From CAWDYA01 sp963806495 (lineage in GTDB: Bacteria; Acidobacteriota; Polarisedimenticolia; JACPZX01; DASXTC01), in assembly GCA_963806495.1 (NCBI GenBank), contig CAWDYA010000007.1, positions 62,001 through 126,000 of the forward strand: DNA of 64,000 bases, written 5' to 3'. Shown in pieces: positions 29,168-40,209 of this stretch. How positions within the stretch are numbered: the first letter of the stretch is position 1; each line of letters begins with the position of its first letter. The notes under the pieces are model-generated. The model saw only the letters and a list, made by a program, of their open reading frames with translations. It was not told where the DNA came from and searched no databases. The position numbers were made by a program, and so were the translations under genes.

Positions 29168-29176
29168 ATCTTAGCA
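29168..29176 (-). promoter_or_regulatory. Extended -10 promoter for bolA-grxD
   Basis: Read on the minus strand, TGCTAAGAT is an extended -10 element (TGn plus TAAGAT) about 33 bases before the bolA start. No strong -35 is needed for this class. Confidence 0.45.
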
Positions 29177-29284
29177 CGTCTCGCCCGCCACCCACAGGCC
29201 CGGGTGCGGTAAGCTGTGAGGCATCACGGATTCTCACGTTTTGCCGCCCGTGCCGGAACGAGGGCACGCCACAGGGGAGGGAGC

Positions 29285-29938
29285 ATGCTCAAGCTGTACC
29301 ATTTTCATGGATCGCCCTGGTGCTGGAAGGCGCGCATCGCGCTGACCGAGAAGGGGATCGAGCACGAGGCGATCGTGCCCGAGAACCGCGAGAACAATCC
29401 CGAGTTTCGGAAACTGACGCCGATCGGCAAGGTGCCCGTTCTCGTGCTCGAGGACGGCACCAGCGTGTACGAGTCGACCATCATCAACGAGTACCTCGAG
29501 GACCGCTACCCGACGCCTCCGCTGATGCCCAATGATCCTGCGGACAAGGCGCGCGCGCGGATGATCGAGGAGATCGCCGACGCCTATCTGGCACCCGCGC
29601 TGCGAAAGGTGTTCCTCGCGCAGTACCGGTACGAGGCGGGCAAGATCTGGCGGCTTCCATCCATCGACACGGCCGCGCAGGAGCAGGGGATGAGCGAGGC
29701 GGCGAAGTACCTCGACTACCTGGATCGTGAGGCCGAAGGCCAGGAGTACTTCCTCACCCAGTTCAGCCTTGCGGACATCGGACTGGTCCCGCCGCTGACG
29801 CGGACGGCCCGGTTCCTGGATGTTCCGCTGCAGCAGAAGTGGCCCAATCTCGCGTCCTGGGTGGATTGCGTCCTGGGGAGGCCGTCCGTCACCTCCACGG
29901 CGCCGCCGCCGTACGTTGTTCAGGACGACAAGGCGTAA
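29285..29938 (+). CDS. Glutathione S-transferase family protein
   Basis: A 217-residue soluble GST with an N-terminal thioredoxin-like domain (LYHFHGSPWCWKARIAL, a cysteine-containing active-site region like zeta or omega classes; KVPVLVLEDG with the cis-Pro; YESTIINEYLED binding glutathione) and an all-helical C-terminal domain with FSLADIGLVP. It could conjugate or isomerise small electrophiles; the substrate is unknown. Start ATG 29285 follows GGGGAGGGAG. It is divergent from bolA-grxD and followed by a terminator. Confidence 0.88.
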   Translation: MLKLYHFHGSPWCWKARIALTEKGIEHEAIVPENRENNPEFRKLTPIGKVPVLVLEDGTSVYESTIINEYLEDRYPTPPLMPNDPADKARARMIEEIADAYLAPALRKVFLAQYRYEAGKIWRLPSIDTAAQEQGMSEAAKYLDYLDREAEGQEYFLTQFSLADIGLVPPLTRTARFLDVPLQQKWPNLASWVDCVLGRPSVTSTAPPPYVVQDDKA

Positions 29939-30010
29939 CCCTTTGCCGCGGTCTCAGGGTCAAACGGGGTGATCGCGATCAGCAACCTCCGAAGACCCCC
30001 TCTTCGAAAC

Positions 30011-30043
30011 GGGCCCGCACCCCCCTGCGGGCCCCCTTCCTTT
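30011..30043 (+). terminator. Rho-independent-type terminator after GST gene
   Basis: A perfect 9-base-pair stem (GGGCCCGCA / TGCGGGCCC, 30011-30019 with 30026-30034) and six-base loop are followed by CCTTCCTTT. It lies between two convergent genes and probably stops transcripts from the GST side. Confidence 0.7.
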
Positions 30044-31984
30044 CAAGACCCTCCGTGGGAGGCGGGTGCGAGCAACGCGCGCAGATCGTCGGGCAGCTCC
30101 CGGCCGGCAGCGGCGGCCCTGCGGGCGATCGCCGCGGCCTTCGCCTCGTCACCCTGCCGGTGGTACGCACGGGCGAGCGGCACGAGCGCGTCCTGCATGG
30201 CGGGAGCGAGGACGAGGGCTTCCTCCAGCTCGGCGACCGCCTGCGCCGGATGGTCCGTCTCGAGATAGGCCAGCCCGAGCTGATACCTCGTGTCGGGATC
30301 GGCAGGGTCTATCGAGCGCGCCTGTTCGAGCGGCTCGATCAATCGGTCGGCGCGCCCTGTGGAGAGCATCAGCGTGCCCAGGTTGTACAGGGCCGTGTGA
30401 CGGTCGGCCGGCGAGGGGTCGCGCCGGAGCGTCTCCCGGAACGCCGCCTCGGCCTCGACGGTGCGTCCCAGGTCCGAGCAGACCACGCCGAGGCTGTCGT
30501 GGACACCGGGCAGGTCGGGGTCGAGACGCGCGGCGAGCCGGATGTGCTCCAGCGCCTCTTCGGGGCGCCCCATCCGTGCCATGAGCAGGCCGGCGTTGTA
30601 CTGTGACTTCGCATCGTCGTTGCGGATCGCCAGGGCCGCGAGGTACTGCTCGAGGGCCTCCGCCGGGCGGCCCGCCTCCTCGAGCGCGACGCCGTAGTTG
30701 TAATGCGCTTTGGCGCTGCGTGGCGAGGTCGACACGGTCACGCCGAACAGTGTGAGCTGAATCCCGCCAGTCGGCGTTTCGCGCCACGGTGCGCACCGCG
30801 CCGGAGACCACGACCAGCGTGGTGAGGACGACGGCCAGACGTCCCGCTGCCGGGCCCGATGTCCAGCGGCCGGCGGTCCGTGTCCACAGGACGGGCAGGA
30901 GGAGACAGAACGCGACGGAGGGGAGATACAGCAGGCGCTCGCCCATCATCGTGCCGATCGGCACGATGACGTTCGAGACCGGCGCCATCGCCACCAGGAA
31001 GGCCACCGCGCAGAGGCCGTCGAGGCGGGAGGTCCGACCCGCCGCCAGCCGCGCGAGACCGGCGAGGCCGATCGCGGCGCAGACCAGCAATCCTGCGGCG
31101 GCCGTCGGCGCTCCCAGCCCCGTCAGGGCCGGGATCTGCTCGAACGAGTAGTCGGCGGACAGGGTCATCGGGAAGAACAGCAGTCCAAGGTATCGCAGCA
31201 GCACCGAAAGCGCCGTGGAGAAACGGACCATGAAAGGCGCACCCGCGAAGAGACTCTCCGAGACCGAGCCGGGCGCCACGGCGGGCAGGAGCGCGGCCCG
31301 CAGCACCAGCCAGAAGACGGCGGCGCCGGCGCACAGGGCGATGGCGGGCATCGCGTCACGCCACCGGATCGCTCCGCGCCGCACCCGGTAAAGATCGCCG
31401 GCGAGCATCAGCGCGGGCAGGACGACGGCGTTCTCCTTGGAGAGCAGCCCGATGACGAACAGCAGGACGATGGCGAGGAGCCGGAGGGGCCCGGGACGGC
31501 GGGGGGCAAGGTGTATCACCCAGGCGCCCAGCACCGCGGCCGCCGCCATCAGATCGGCCCGGCCCACCACCTCGACGACCGCCTCGCTGTGCACCGGATG
31601 GACGGCGAACAGCAGGCCCGCCGTGAGGGAGGCTCCCGGGCCCAGCCCCAGCCGCAGCGCCAGCAGGACGACCAGCGCGGTGGTGAGGGCGTGCAGCAGG
31701 ATGTTGACCAGGTGAAACGACCAGGGATCGAGGCCGGCCACCGAGTGGTTGAGGGCATAGCTCAGGATCACGAGGGGCCGGTAGAGGTTGCCCGTGGGCG
31801 TCAGGTGCGCCCAGTAGTGCGAGGAGAAGATCGCGCCGAGCTGCAGGTGATCGGAGATGACGAGCGGGTTCCGCGTCACGGCCTCGATGTCGTCGAACAC
31901 GAAGCCGTTGCCCAGCGCGTTGAGATAGCATGCCACCGCGGTGAGGGCCGCGGCCGCAACCGGCAGGGACCGCCGCCCGTTCAT
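30043..31984 (-). CDS. TMTC-like DUF1736/TPR membrane protein, one frameshift
   Basis: A polytopic membrane protein resembling the TMTC family (GT-C-like fold, DUF1736) with a C-terminal TPR array. The N-terminus has NGFVFDDIEAVTRNPLV, a GT-C-like acidic pair, then YRPLVILSYALNH, SFHLVNILLHALTT, HPVHSEAVVEVVGRADL, GLLSKENAVVLPA and GERLLYLPS. The last 230 residues are at least five TPRs (AKAHYNYGVALEEAG, LYNLGTLMLSTG). Eukaryotic TMTCs are O-mannosyltransferases; bacterial relatives may glycosylate exported proteins, which is inference. One extra base at about 30755 separates WRDSAH from LFGVTVSTSP. Its ATG overlaps the upstream stop (ATGA). Confidence 0.8.
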
Positions 31985-32715
31985 GGAGGCGCGGGAAGCG
32001 CCTGGATCCGATTGATGATGTCGTTCTGCGCCTCGACCCAGGCTTCCGGCGGCTCGGCCATCGACTCCTGCTCCATGGATCGCGAGACCCGGTCGTACAG
32101 GTCCATCCACTCGAGGCAGAGCGCGTAGTAACGGGAATCGATGTCGGCCCTCGTCTTGACGGTGCCGGTGGCATTGGCTGACAGGTAGCGGGCGGCGTCC
32201 AGCGATGTGGAGAATGCAGGGCGGAGCGGCGCCGCGGCCGATGCGGCCTGACCCCAGGCCTCCAGGGCCGACGCGCCTTCCGCGCCCGCCTGCATCGCGG
32301 CGGCGTGCCTCTCGGCGATCGCTTTGAGCTTCCCGGTGGCCTCCTCGCCCGCGTTGAGCTTCGTCACCGCGTCCCAGTAGGGCCGGCGATGCAGCCAGGC
32401 GGCTGACGGCGCCGCCGCAGCGACCGCTATCAGCAACAGCCCTGCCATGGCCCGCGAGCCGAGCAGCCGGGGCTTGGACGCGCCCCTCAGACGTCTCATC
32501 GCGAGGAACCCGGACACGAGCTTCTCGATCCCCGTGATCAGCAGGTAGGCTCCGGCGAAGAGCGGTATCAGAGGGCCGTACGCCCGGAGGGGATCGCGGG
32601 CCGCCGTGCGAAGCAGCAGCGTGGCCGTGATGCCAAGCGACCCGAGACAGAGCCACACCATCCCGCGGATCACTTCCCCCGCGATCCGTCCGGTGTCATC
32701 TCCTGTTCCCGGCAT
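31981..32715 (-). CDS. Membrane protein of unknown function
   Basis: A 244-residue protein with three predicted membrane helices near the N-terminus (GMVWLCLGSLGITATLLL, LIPLFAGAYLLITGIEK, AMAGLLLIAVAAAAPSAAW). A helical, Ala-rich domain of about 150 residues follows, predicted to be outside the membrane; it ends DIINRIQALPAPP. I recognise no family. Start 32715 is chosen as the last ATG before the first helix region. It overlaps the TMTC-like gene by ATGA, so the two are probably co-translated and may work together. Confidence 0.6.
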   Translation of the reverse strand: MPGTGDDTGRIAGEVIRGMVWLCLGSLGITATLLLRTAARDPLRAYGPLIPLFAGAYLLITGIEKLVSGFLAMRRLRGASKPRLLGSRAMAGLLLIAVAAAAPSAAWLHRRPYWDAVTKLNAGEEATGKLKAIAERHAAAMQAGAEGASALEAWGQAASAAAPLRPAFSTSLDAARYLSANATGTVKTRADIDSRYYALCLEWMDLYDRVSRSMEQESMAEPPEAWVEAQNDIINRIQALPAPP

Positions 32716-32808
32716 CCGTCCGCATCCTCCAGGCGGCGCCGCGACGCGCGGCCCTGCCGACCGCATTAGATCATGCCCGCCGCCCCGCGTCCAGCCAGGG
32801 GCGCCGTT

Positions 32809-34461
32809 TCAGGGGCAGGAGAGACCGGGAGGGCGGGGGGCCCCGTTCGAGTCCGCGCCGAGACCGCCAATGGCCCCGCAGCAGCTCCGGCCGGCGAGGA
32901 GGTAGTAGAAACCCTCCCCCTCGAACGGGATCGAGCTGTCGACTGCCTGGAGCGCGCTGGTGGTCCCGACACAGTCGTGCATCGTAGTCCCAGCCGGTCG
33001 AGGCGAGGTCGCCTCGGAGAAGGTCATAGGAGCAAGAATCAGGCTCCGGGCTCCAGGTGCCATGTCCTGAGGATCGAGGAAGGCGACATCATTGGGAACT
33101 TCGCCAGGCGCTGCGCAAGGGCAGGCGTCGCCGAGCCCGTCCATGTCGGTGTCCGCCTGCGAGGGGTTGAAGACCCCGGACAGTTCGTCGCAGGCGTCGC
33201 CGATGCCGTCGCGATCGTCATCGGCCTGACCGGGGTTGAATACCAGGGGGCAGTTGTCGGCCGGCAGTCGCAGGGCGTCCGCGTCGGGATCGTGGTCCAG
33301 GTAGAGCAGATAGTAGGAGTCCTCCGCCAGGCAGCCGCCTCCCGTCAACGGCCCGCCACGCTCACCGAATATGCGCCGGGCCCACGCCGGTGATCAGCAG
33401 CGGATCGGGCAGCGAGTCATCGCTCCCAAGCAGCCCGGTTGCGTCTACAGACCCAGGTCTCCTTCCAGGAGCGAGAGCAGATCCTGACGGGCATCCAAAT
33501 CCGCCTCGAGTGTTGCGGCCCCGGGAAGAACGAACGCGTAGTGATCGACATCGGAGCCGGGGCTGACGACACCGCTCACCGCCCGCGGAACGACAATCGG
33601 TGTGCCCGTGGCAAAGGTGTCGTCGGACGCCGAAGGGCCGGTCCGTACCGAGAGCTGGTAGTAGGTATTGAAGGTCCCGATGTACCCGCGCAGCTCCCTG
33701 GCCTTGAGGTAGTAGGTGCCGTCGACCGGGAGTGCAGCCTCGATATGAGGGTCCTCGGGGTCGGCGGCCGTAAAGCGGCCTCGACCATGAGCGTCATGTT
33801 CGGATTCGTACAGAGCGAGGACCATCTTGGCTGGAGGCTGCACGGGATTGAAAACGGCTGAATCGATGTCGGCGACGAGAGTGTTGCCGGCGACCCCGGA
33901 GAAGGAGTAGAAATCCACGTCTCCGGCCGGATACACGAGGGCATCGATCGAGACGAGCTCGGGCGGGTGTATCGCAGTCGCCTGTGCGAACGATCCGTTC
34001 GACTCGGCCTCGACGGACAGGACGTACCGGTAGGTCGGGCCACCGCCGGACGGTGACTGCTCCCGTACCTCGATGATGTACCGGCCGCTGTCAGAGACGG
34101 TGATGTCCAGAGCAGGATCGTCGAACTCCCCCGCGGACGCGCTTTCTCCGAGCAGGGTGGTGCCGTCGGGGGCATAGAGGCGCAGCACGGCGCTGAGGTC
34201 CGAGCCGGGCGAGGATCCTGCCCGAAACCCCCGCGCAAGCAGGTCGATCGTGACGGTCTGCCCCGCATCCAGGGCAATGGCGAAAAGATCCGCATCGCCG
34301 GGGACTCCGATGACCCCGCCGATGCTCAGCGGTGGAGCCATCGGTTGCGCATCGACGACCAGGTCGTCCGGTTCCCTTTCCCGGAGCAGGCCTGCCTGCA
34401 CTGCCTGAGCCTGCGTCCCGAGGATCGCCAGGGTCAGGAGAAGGAACGATGCCGATCGCAC
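32809..34461 (-). CDS. Exported PPC-domain and type-3-repeat protein, frameshifted
   Basis: A secreted protein of about 550 residues starting at GTG 34461 (AGAGGAAGC upstream) with a signal peptide (SFLLLTLAILGTQAQAVQA). It has three pre-peptidase C-terminal (PPC)-like beta-sandwich repeats (PGDADLFAIALDAGQTVT; PAGDVDFYSFSGVAG; PGSDVDHYAFVLPG), then thrombospondin type-3-like calcium repeats (DDDRDGIGDACD, DTDMDGLGDACP), and a C-terminal module ending GAPRPPGLSCP. At least three single-base shifts occur between about 33345 and 33450, with coherent motifs on both sides. A role in surface adhesion or as a secreted scaffold is possible; no enzyme domain is seen. It follows the FG-GAP gene by seven bases. 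Confidence 0.65.
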
Positions 34462-34468
34462 GCTTCCT

Positions 34469-37198
34469 CTAGCGGTTGCCGCGGTTCTTGATGATCGCCA
34501 TCGTGCAGGTCTCGAACGAGATCCGGACACGGTGCTCGTCACGCAGATCTGCGTGCTGGAGCCGTCGGGAACCGACGAGAGAAGCCCGAGGAGATCCTGC
34601 CTGTCGCCATCGAGTGAGTGGCAGCTTCCGTCGGCGGCGCGGTCGAACTGAGGCTCACGACCTTGGGTTACGACGCGGGCCAGGATGTCATCCACGATCC
34701 CCCGCTTGAACAGCGTGTCGCCGTCGGACATAGGACACGGGATCGAGAACGGGTCGGGCAGAGTGAAGCCCGCGGCGCGTGAGATCCAGGCCCGATCGAG
34801 AAGGTGCCCGTCGATCGGCGTGACGTTGGCCGGGTCGCAGACGTTCGTCAAATCCACGTTGATCGTGAAGGCCGAGCCCTGCGAGTTGACATTGAGAGTG
34901 GTGGGGCTGATGGAACTCGCTGTGTTCACCAGAACGGCTCCGTCATCCACCACCCCGTTGCAGTCGTTGTCGACCTGGACACAAGTCTCCGGTGACGGGT
35001 TGCCTGGGACCGCGTCGCAGACGGTGAACGCACCGGAAGGATCGCAGACCTTCACTTCTTCCGCCTCGCAGGCTCCGGTTCCGACCGAGCAGGATGCCCC
35101 GACATCAAATCCTTCATCCATGATGTCGTCGCAATTGTTGTCGATCCCGTCACAAACCTCGTCGGTGGGGACGCACACCGTGCCTGGCGAGGAAGAGATA
35201 CGCACGGCCTTCGTCGGTCTGTCCGTTGTCGTAGTAGTCGCTCGATGAGAATGTCGCTGAAGCCGTCGTCGTTGACATCCCCCGCGCTGCTGACGAGAGC
35301 TCCGAGCCGGCCCCGCTCTGACCTTCGTCGGCGACCCATGCCGGCGTCGTCTCCAAGCCACCGGGGCTTCCCAGGAACACCTCGGCACGCCCTCTCCTGG
35401 GAACATCGAGGTGAATCCCTGAATCCGACCACGATGTCGCCGTATCCGTCGCCGTTGACATCTCCGGCGGTGCCGCCCCAGCGGAGGAGCTGCCCGACTG
35501 GTTCCCTTCCGCGGTCCACTCCGCGTTGGCCGGCGTCCCCGGCGTTCCCGACAGGATGAGGCTTCCGGGCCCCCCGTACCAGAGGAACGCCGCCCCTTCG
35601 CTCGACTGTCCGTCGTTGTAGACGTCGGAGAAGACCATGATATCGTCATAACCGTCGCCATCGACGTCACCTGCAGTACCGACGCAGAAGCCGAACTGGG
35701 CGAACGACTGGTCACCCTCGGCTGTCCAGACGGGCGTGGTATTGAGCCCGGCGGCGGAGCCGAGCAGCAGGTAGGCTCTTCCTCGTTGGTCTGGCCGTTG
35801 TCGTAATTGTCGGCGCCGACGATGACATCGTCGAACCGTCGCCGTTGACGTCGCCCGCACCACGAACGAGATTCACTTGCGCGCCAGCCTGGTTCGGTTC
35901 GAATGTCCAGGTGGCGGTCGCCGGGAGACCCGATGCCGACCCGGCATAGATGAAAGCCCGGCCCTCGGAAGACTCGCCGTTGCTGTACCAGATGGAGCTG
36001 ACGGAGAAATCGTCGAACCCGTCGCCGTTGACGTCGCCCACCGTGGCCACGGAGTGGCCGTATCGCACGCCGGACTGCTCACCGTATGCCGACCAAGCAG
36101 GTGTAGGAGAGGGGCCGGAGGCTAATCCGAGGTAGACGAAGGCCGCGCCCTCGTTCGTGTAGGTGTGATCGTAGAGATCGGCCGAGACGGCGATGTCGTC
36201 GTAGCCGTCACCATTGACATCGCCAGCGCTGAAGATCGACCAGCCGAAGCGGGCGCCGGCCTGGTTCCCTTCGGCAGTCCAGTCCGGGGTCGTGCCGGGG
36301 CCGGTGGGGGAGCCGAGGAACAGGTACGCGCGGCCCTCGTCCGTTTGGCCATTTGTCAAATAATATTGCGGCGACCATGATGTCGTCGTAGCCATCGCCG
36401 TTGACGTCGCCTGCTGGAGCGACGTACGTCCCCATCAGAGCGCCCGATTGATTGCTCTCCACGGTCCAGGAAGGAGTCGCAGGAAGAGGGGGGGCGGCGG
36501 CGAGGCCGGCCGGGGTGCCGCTGACGAGGAGGGCGACCGTATGACTGCCGGTGCCATCGAGGGATCGACACCGCCTCCGAGCACCACGCGCAGGGCCTTC
36601 GCCTGGAGCACCATGTGGACCGGCATCGTCGCGTCGCCGGCGCCCACGAGCTGTATCCGCGCCGCCGCGCCCCGTCCCGGGAGAATCCGATTGTCCGGCC
36701 GTCCTCCAGGCGATTCGTCGCGAGCGTCGTATCAACTGGAGGAAGTGATCGTGTCGACGGGTACCGTCGAGCAGCGAGCCCTTCAAGGTGATCGTGACGC
36801 CGGCCGCGCGTCGCGACGCTCAGCTCCCGCCTGGCGGGACTGGCATGCGATGCGTCCGCCTCGATCGGACCCTCGGACCGGCCATGGACGATCGGCTTCA
36901 GATGGATTTCCCATTTCGGATCCGGTCTCGGTCCGTGGAACGAGGGAAATGCCGTCCAGGCGGAAATAGCCTCGCAGACCTGGCTGGGTTCGCGGCCTGC
37001 CACCATCGGGTTTTCCCGGGATCACGTCGTCGGCTGAAACGTCAGGTCGTATTCCGATGCCGGATCCGCTGGCAGGAGCATCTGCCGCCACGCGGGACGA
37101 CCGTCGCGATCAAGCGGCCGGCCGCGTCGCGCGGCCGGTCAGCGAATCATAGCATAGAACGGTGACGCCAGAAGGGTGGCTCGAGCTCCTCGCTGCAT
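34469..37198 (-). CDS. Exported FG-GAP repeat protein, heavily frameshifted
   Basis: A large surface-type protein whose reading frame changes many times. Fragments in order encode an N-terminal beta-rich region (RIQLVGAGDATMPVHMVLQ), then at least seven FG-GAP/integrin-alpha-like repeats with the calcium loop GDVNGDGYDD(I) about every 60 residues, then a MopE-like cysteine motif (VCDGIDNNCDDIMDEG, CVQVDNDCNGVVDDG) and a final domain ending MAIIKNRGNR with stop at 34469-34471. Codon choice and motifs stay clean between shifts. The exact start is uncertain: an ATG at 37198 has AAGGAG upstream, but its frame closes quickly. A promoter-like extended -10 at 37146-37154 instead suggests a start further in. 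Likely cell-surface binding; no catalytic motif. Confidence 0.55.
37123..37154 (-). promoter_or_regulatory. Extended -10 and GC hairpin near FG-GAP gene start
   Basis: On the minus strand TGCTATGAT (37146-37154) is a good extended -10. It is followed by a perfect 9-bp hairpin CCGGCCGCG/CGCGGCCGG around 37120-37142, which would lie in the 5' leader. The hairpin has no T tract. Confidence 0.4.
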
Positions 37199-37483
37199 GA
37201 CACGATTCTCCTTTGTTGTCAGTCTCGTGGGCCGGCAGGGGAACAGCTGATTTGGGCCAGGGCGTGCGGGGCAAAGCCGTGTCAGCCAAGTGATAGAGAT
37301 GATCCGGCGTTCATTATCCGTCGATCGGATGACCTAGGCAAGCGGAAAAATGAGAGGGGAGATGCGACGAGCGGGGGCCTCTCAGCGGCGGCTCCCCGAA
37401 TTTGCTACCATGCGGCGCATGAACGGGGAGAGGGAGGCCGAACGGGCTGGGACGATGGGCCCCTGGCACGGCTGGACGGACCC
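37199..37483. other. Divergent intergenic region, less GC-rich
   Basis: This 285-base gap separates the FG-GAP gene from the glycan cluster. It is visibly less GC-rich than its surroundings and probably holds promoters for both directions. TGCTACCAT at about 37404 could be an extended -10 for the plus strand. I see no gene in it. Confidence 0.35.
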
Positions 37484-38408
37484 ATGCTCGGGCTGCCGCG
37501 ATGCCCCGTGACGGGTGAGGGCCGGAGGCGGGTCGGAGCGAGCTTGTCTCTATCTCGGGCACAGAGCCGCTACGCCATCGACGAGACCGGTATACCCCTT
37601 TCGCCGCGGGGACTGTTCGCCAGGTGAAAGCCCAGCAGGTACTACGATCATCGCGACCGCATACCTTGAGGCCGCCCCTACCCACACACGCAGGAGAACA
37701 ACAGGAACCTCGACCCGGTCCTTCTCCGACCCTGCTGTTCAGGACGGGCTCGGCACCGTGGCCGAGATCGCTGTGGCCGTGGGGAGGCCTTCCACATGCC
37801 GAAGGATCGCACGACGACCGGAATGGAGTCGACGTGTCGCTCTCCATGCTCAGGGCCGCCCGGAGCGGACCGCCCCGGGATCGATCAGTTTCCTTCAGGG
37901 GGATGCAACGCGTCTGCCGCTTTCCGACACGGCGTTCGACCAGGTGTGCGTTTATGCCTGCGGAATCGATCACGTCAACGATCGGGCTGCCCTCTTTTCC
38001 GAGGTGTTCCGGGTGGTTAAAGCGGGGGGGAGGTTCTGCTGGCGGGAGCCGCTGAACGATCTCGCGGTCCGGCGCATCCTGCGGCTGCGATGTCAATTGG
38101 GTGTCTCCCACGCTGGATCACGTCACGGAGCATCCCTTGCGCCGGTCCGAGGCCGCTTCTCCTGCTGGAGCGGATCGGTTTCGATGTCCGCGCCTGGCAG
38201 GGATGCTTTTTCCGGGGGTTCTGCGTCCGGACGAAACAGCGACGTGCTGGTGGTCAACCTCCGGCGCGCTCTTTTTCAGGTTCATCCCCGCAAATTTTGT
38301 TCTTTCACGCGCTTCATGGCAAGATTCGACGAGCTCGCGCTCCGGCTGCCCGGGATGGGGGACGCGGGGTTGCTCGTCGTCGGGATGGCCGAAAAGCCAC
38401 GCGGATGA
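37484..38408 (+). CDS. Class I methyltransferase with Trm112-like N-terminus, frameshifted
   Basis: A SAM-dependent methyltransferase, first gene of a glycan-type cluster. The N-terminus (LPRCPVTGEG, then RYAIDETGIPL) looks like a Trm112-type lead-in as in many such enzymes. The second half reads well: SISFLQGDATRLPLSDTAFD (SAM-binding acidic region) then EVFRVVKAGGRFCWREP. Several shifts between about 37620 and 37870 scramble the motif I loop; VDVSLSMLRAAR survives in another frame. The end overlaps the next ATG (ATGA, 38405-38408). The acceptor is unknown. Confidence 0.6.
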
Positions 38409-40194
38409 GAAGCGCCGTCGCCCGCAGACTGGTGAGGCTCCGACAGTGCGTGATTCGAGACGTCCGCCTCCCCTTGGAAGACAAGGGAGCCGGGCCGGGG
38501 CGCAGGAAGATGGGTGGTGTCGACCGTCATCGTCGCGTCTGCCGTGGCGGCCTGCCTGCCGCTCCTCCTGCATGGCCCGCTGCCCCAGGGGAGTGACGTC
38601 TTTTCGACCGCCCACTACCTGATGGCCTTCATGAGAGCGTTCGGCGAAGGTGACCTGTATCCACGCTGGACCGACCAGACGAACCTGGGGCTCGGCGCCC
38701 CGTCGTTCATCCTCCTCACACCCCTCCCATATTATGGGGCGAGTGCGGCGGTCTGGCTCACCGGCTCGCCAATCGCCGGTTTGAAGCTCTACTTCGTGGT
38801 GCTCTCCCTGGCCTGGCGAGCAGCGTTTTATCTGCTGGCTGCCGACTGGCTGCGACCCGGGCTGCCCGCCGCACTCTCGGCCGGCCTCTATCTGCTGCTG
38901 CCGTACCACGGGCTGGACCGCTACCAGCGCTTCGCGCTGTCGGAGAGCACGGCCTTCCTGTTCTTTCCCCTGATTCTGCTTTTCGCACGCCGCACGGTGC
39001 GCGGAAGAGGAGGGGGGGCCATCGTCGGACTGGCCGTGTCCTACGCGGGCCTGATCTACACACACCTCGTCAGCGCGCTGATGTTCTCCCTGATCCTTGG
39101 TCTGTGGCTCCTGTGGGAGACACGGGCCGGCTGGCGCGCCCTGCTGAGGCCGGCACTCGGACTGGCCCTCGGCCTGGGTCTGGCCGCTCCCGCGCTTCTG
39201 CCTGCAGCGCTGGAGAAGGGAGCGTCCAACATCGCCTGGACACGCGAGATGCCCAACGGGGACTTCCGGATCAACTTCATCTTCAAGGACGATCTGCTGC
39301 CCGGGCTCGGTTTCAGAGAGATCCCGTCAAGCCGCCGGTGCTACGGTCGGCCCACTCACAACTGGCGCTGGGGCTATTCGCCGCGGGGCTGGCCCTCTTC
39401 TGGAACGCACGATCTTCCGCGGGCCGGCGGCGCGATATCCTCGGGATGGCGGGGGGCTGTTTCCTCGCCTATTTCCTGCAGCTCGAGATCTCGACGCCTG
39501 TCTGGTGGTTGGTGCCCGAGCTGCCGAGCATCCAGTTCCCCTGGCGCTTCCAGACCTTCATGGTCCTGTCCTCGGCGCTGCTCTTCGGATTTGCGCTGCA
39601 GGCCGGGTGGGGAGCGTGGATCACCCGGGCGGGAGGCGCAGCCTGATGGGCGCGGGGGCGCTGGCGCTCGGTCTCATCGTCCTGGTGACCTGGCGCTGTG
39701 CTGGCAGAATACGACGCTCAAGCCGTATCGGATAGACGAGCGGACCTTTCAGGATCCGTTCGTGCGCAACTGGATCGAGCCGGCGTTCACCCCTGTTCAG
39801 TTCAGGGCATACCGTACGTTCAAGCAGTCCCCCCGGATCTCCCGCGGGCATCCTTCAGCTCCGGTTCCGGGGACATCGTGGTCGACTCGTGGCTTTCCTC
39901 CTCGCGCCGGTTGAGGATGAGTCAGCCCGGAGGGCGGAACCGTGACCTTGGGCTCGTTCTGGTTCCCCGGCTGGACGGCCAGACTTGACGGTTCGCCCCT
40001 GCCCCTCCAGCCGGCTCCGGGCACAGGGGTCACGACCTTCGCCGTCCCGTCGGGCACGCATGAAGTGACCCTCCGCTTCCTCGCGACACCGGTAAGGCGC
40101 GTCGCAGGCTTTCTCTTTCATCGCGGCGGTCGTGCTGACGGTTCTCCTGCCGTGGGTCTCCCCGCGGCTCACCAGGGACCGGTGCACCCCGTGA
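38405..40194 (+). CDS. GT-C-like polytopic membrane protein, frameshifted
   Basis: A large membrane protein resembling YfhO/GT-C-type proteins. The clear block from 38514 to about 39320 has many helices (VIVASAVAACLPLLLHG, AVWLTGSPIAGLKLYFVVLSL) and YLLLPYHGLDRYQRFALSES, typical of these proteins. Later fragments include PSIQFPWRFQTFMVLSSALL and a soluble beta domain (FWFPGWTARLDGSPL, GTHEVTLRF) followed by a last helix (AAVVLTVLLPWV) and TGA at 40192. The likely start is ATG 38405, overlapping the methyltransferase stop, with a shift at about 38512. At least five shifts are present. Probable role: transfer or flipping of lipid-linked sugars, by inference. Confidence 0.6.
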
Positions 40195-40209
40195 CGGCAC
40201 CATAGCGGC

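Noticed and set aside
34500..36500. Regularly spaced similar DNA blocks as a possible CRISPR or satellite repeat
   Set aside because: They are the coding repeats of the FG-GAP calcium loops, not identical direct repeats with spacers.
37120..37142. Perfect GC hairpin as a terminator
   Set aside because: No T tract and its position just downstream of an extended -10 fits a leader better.
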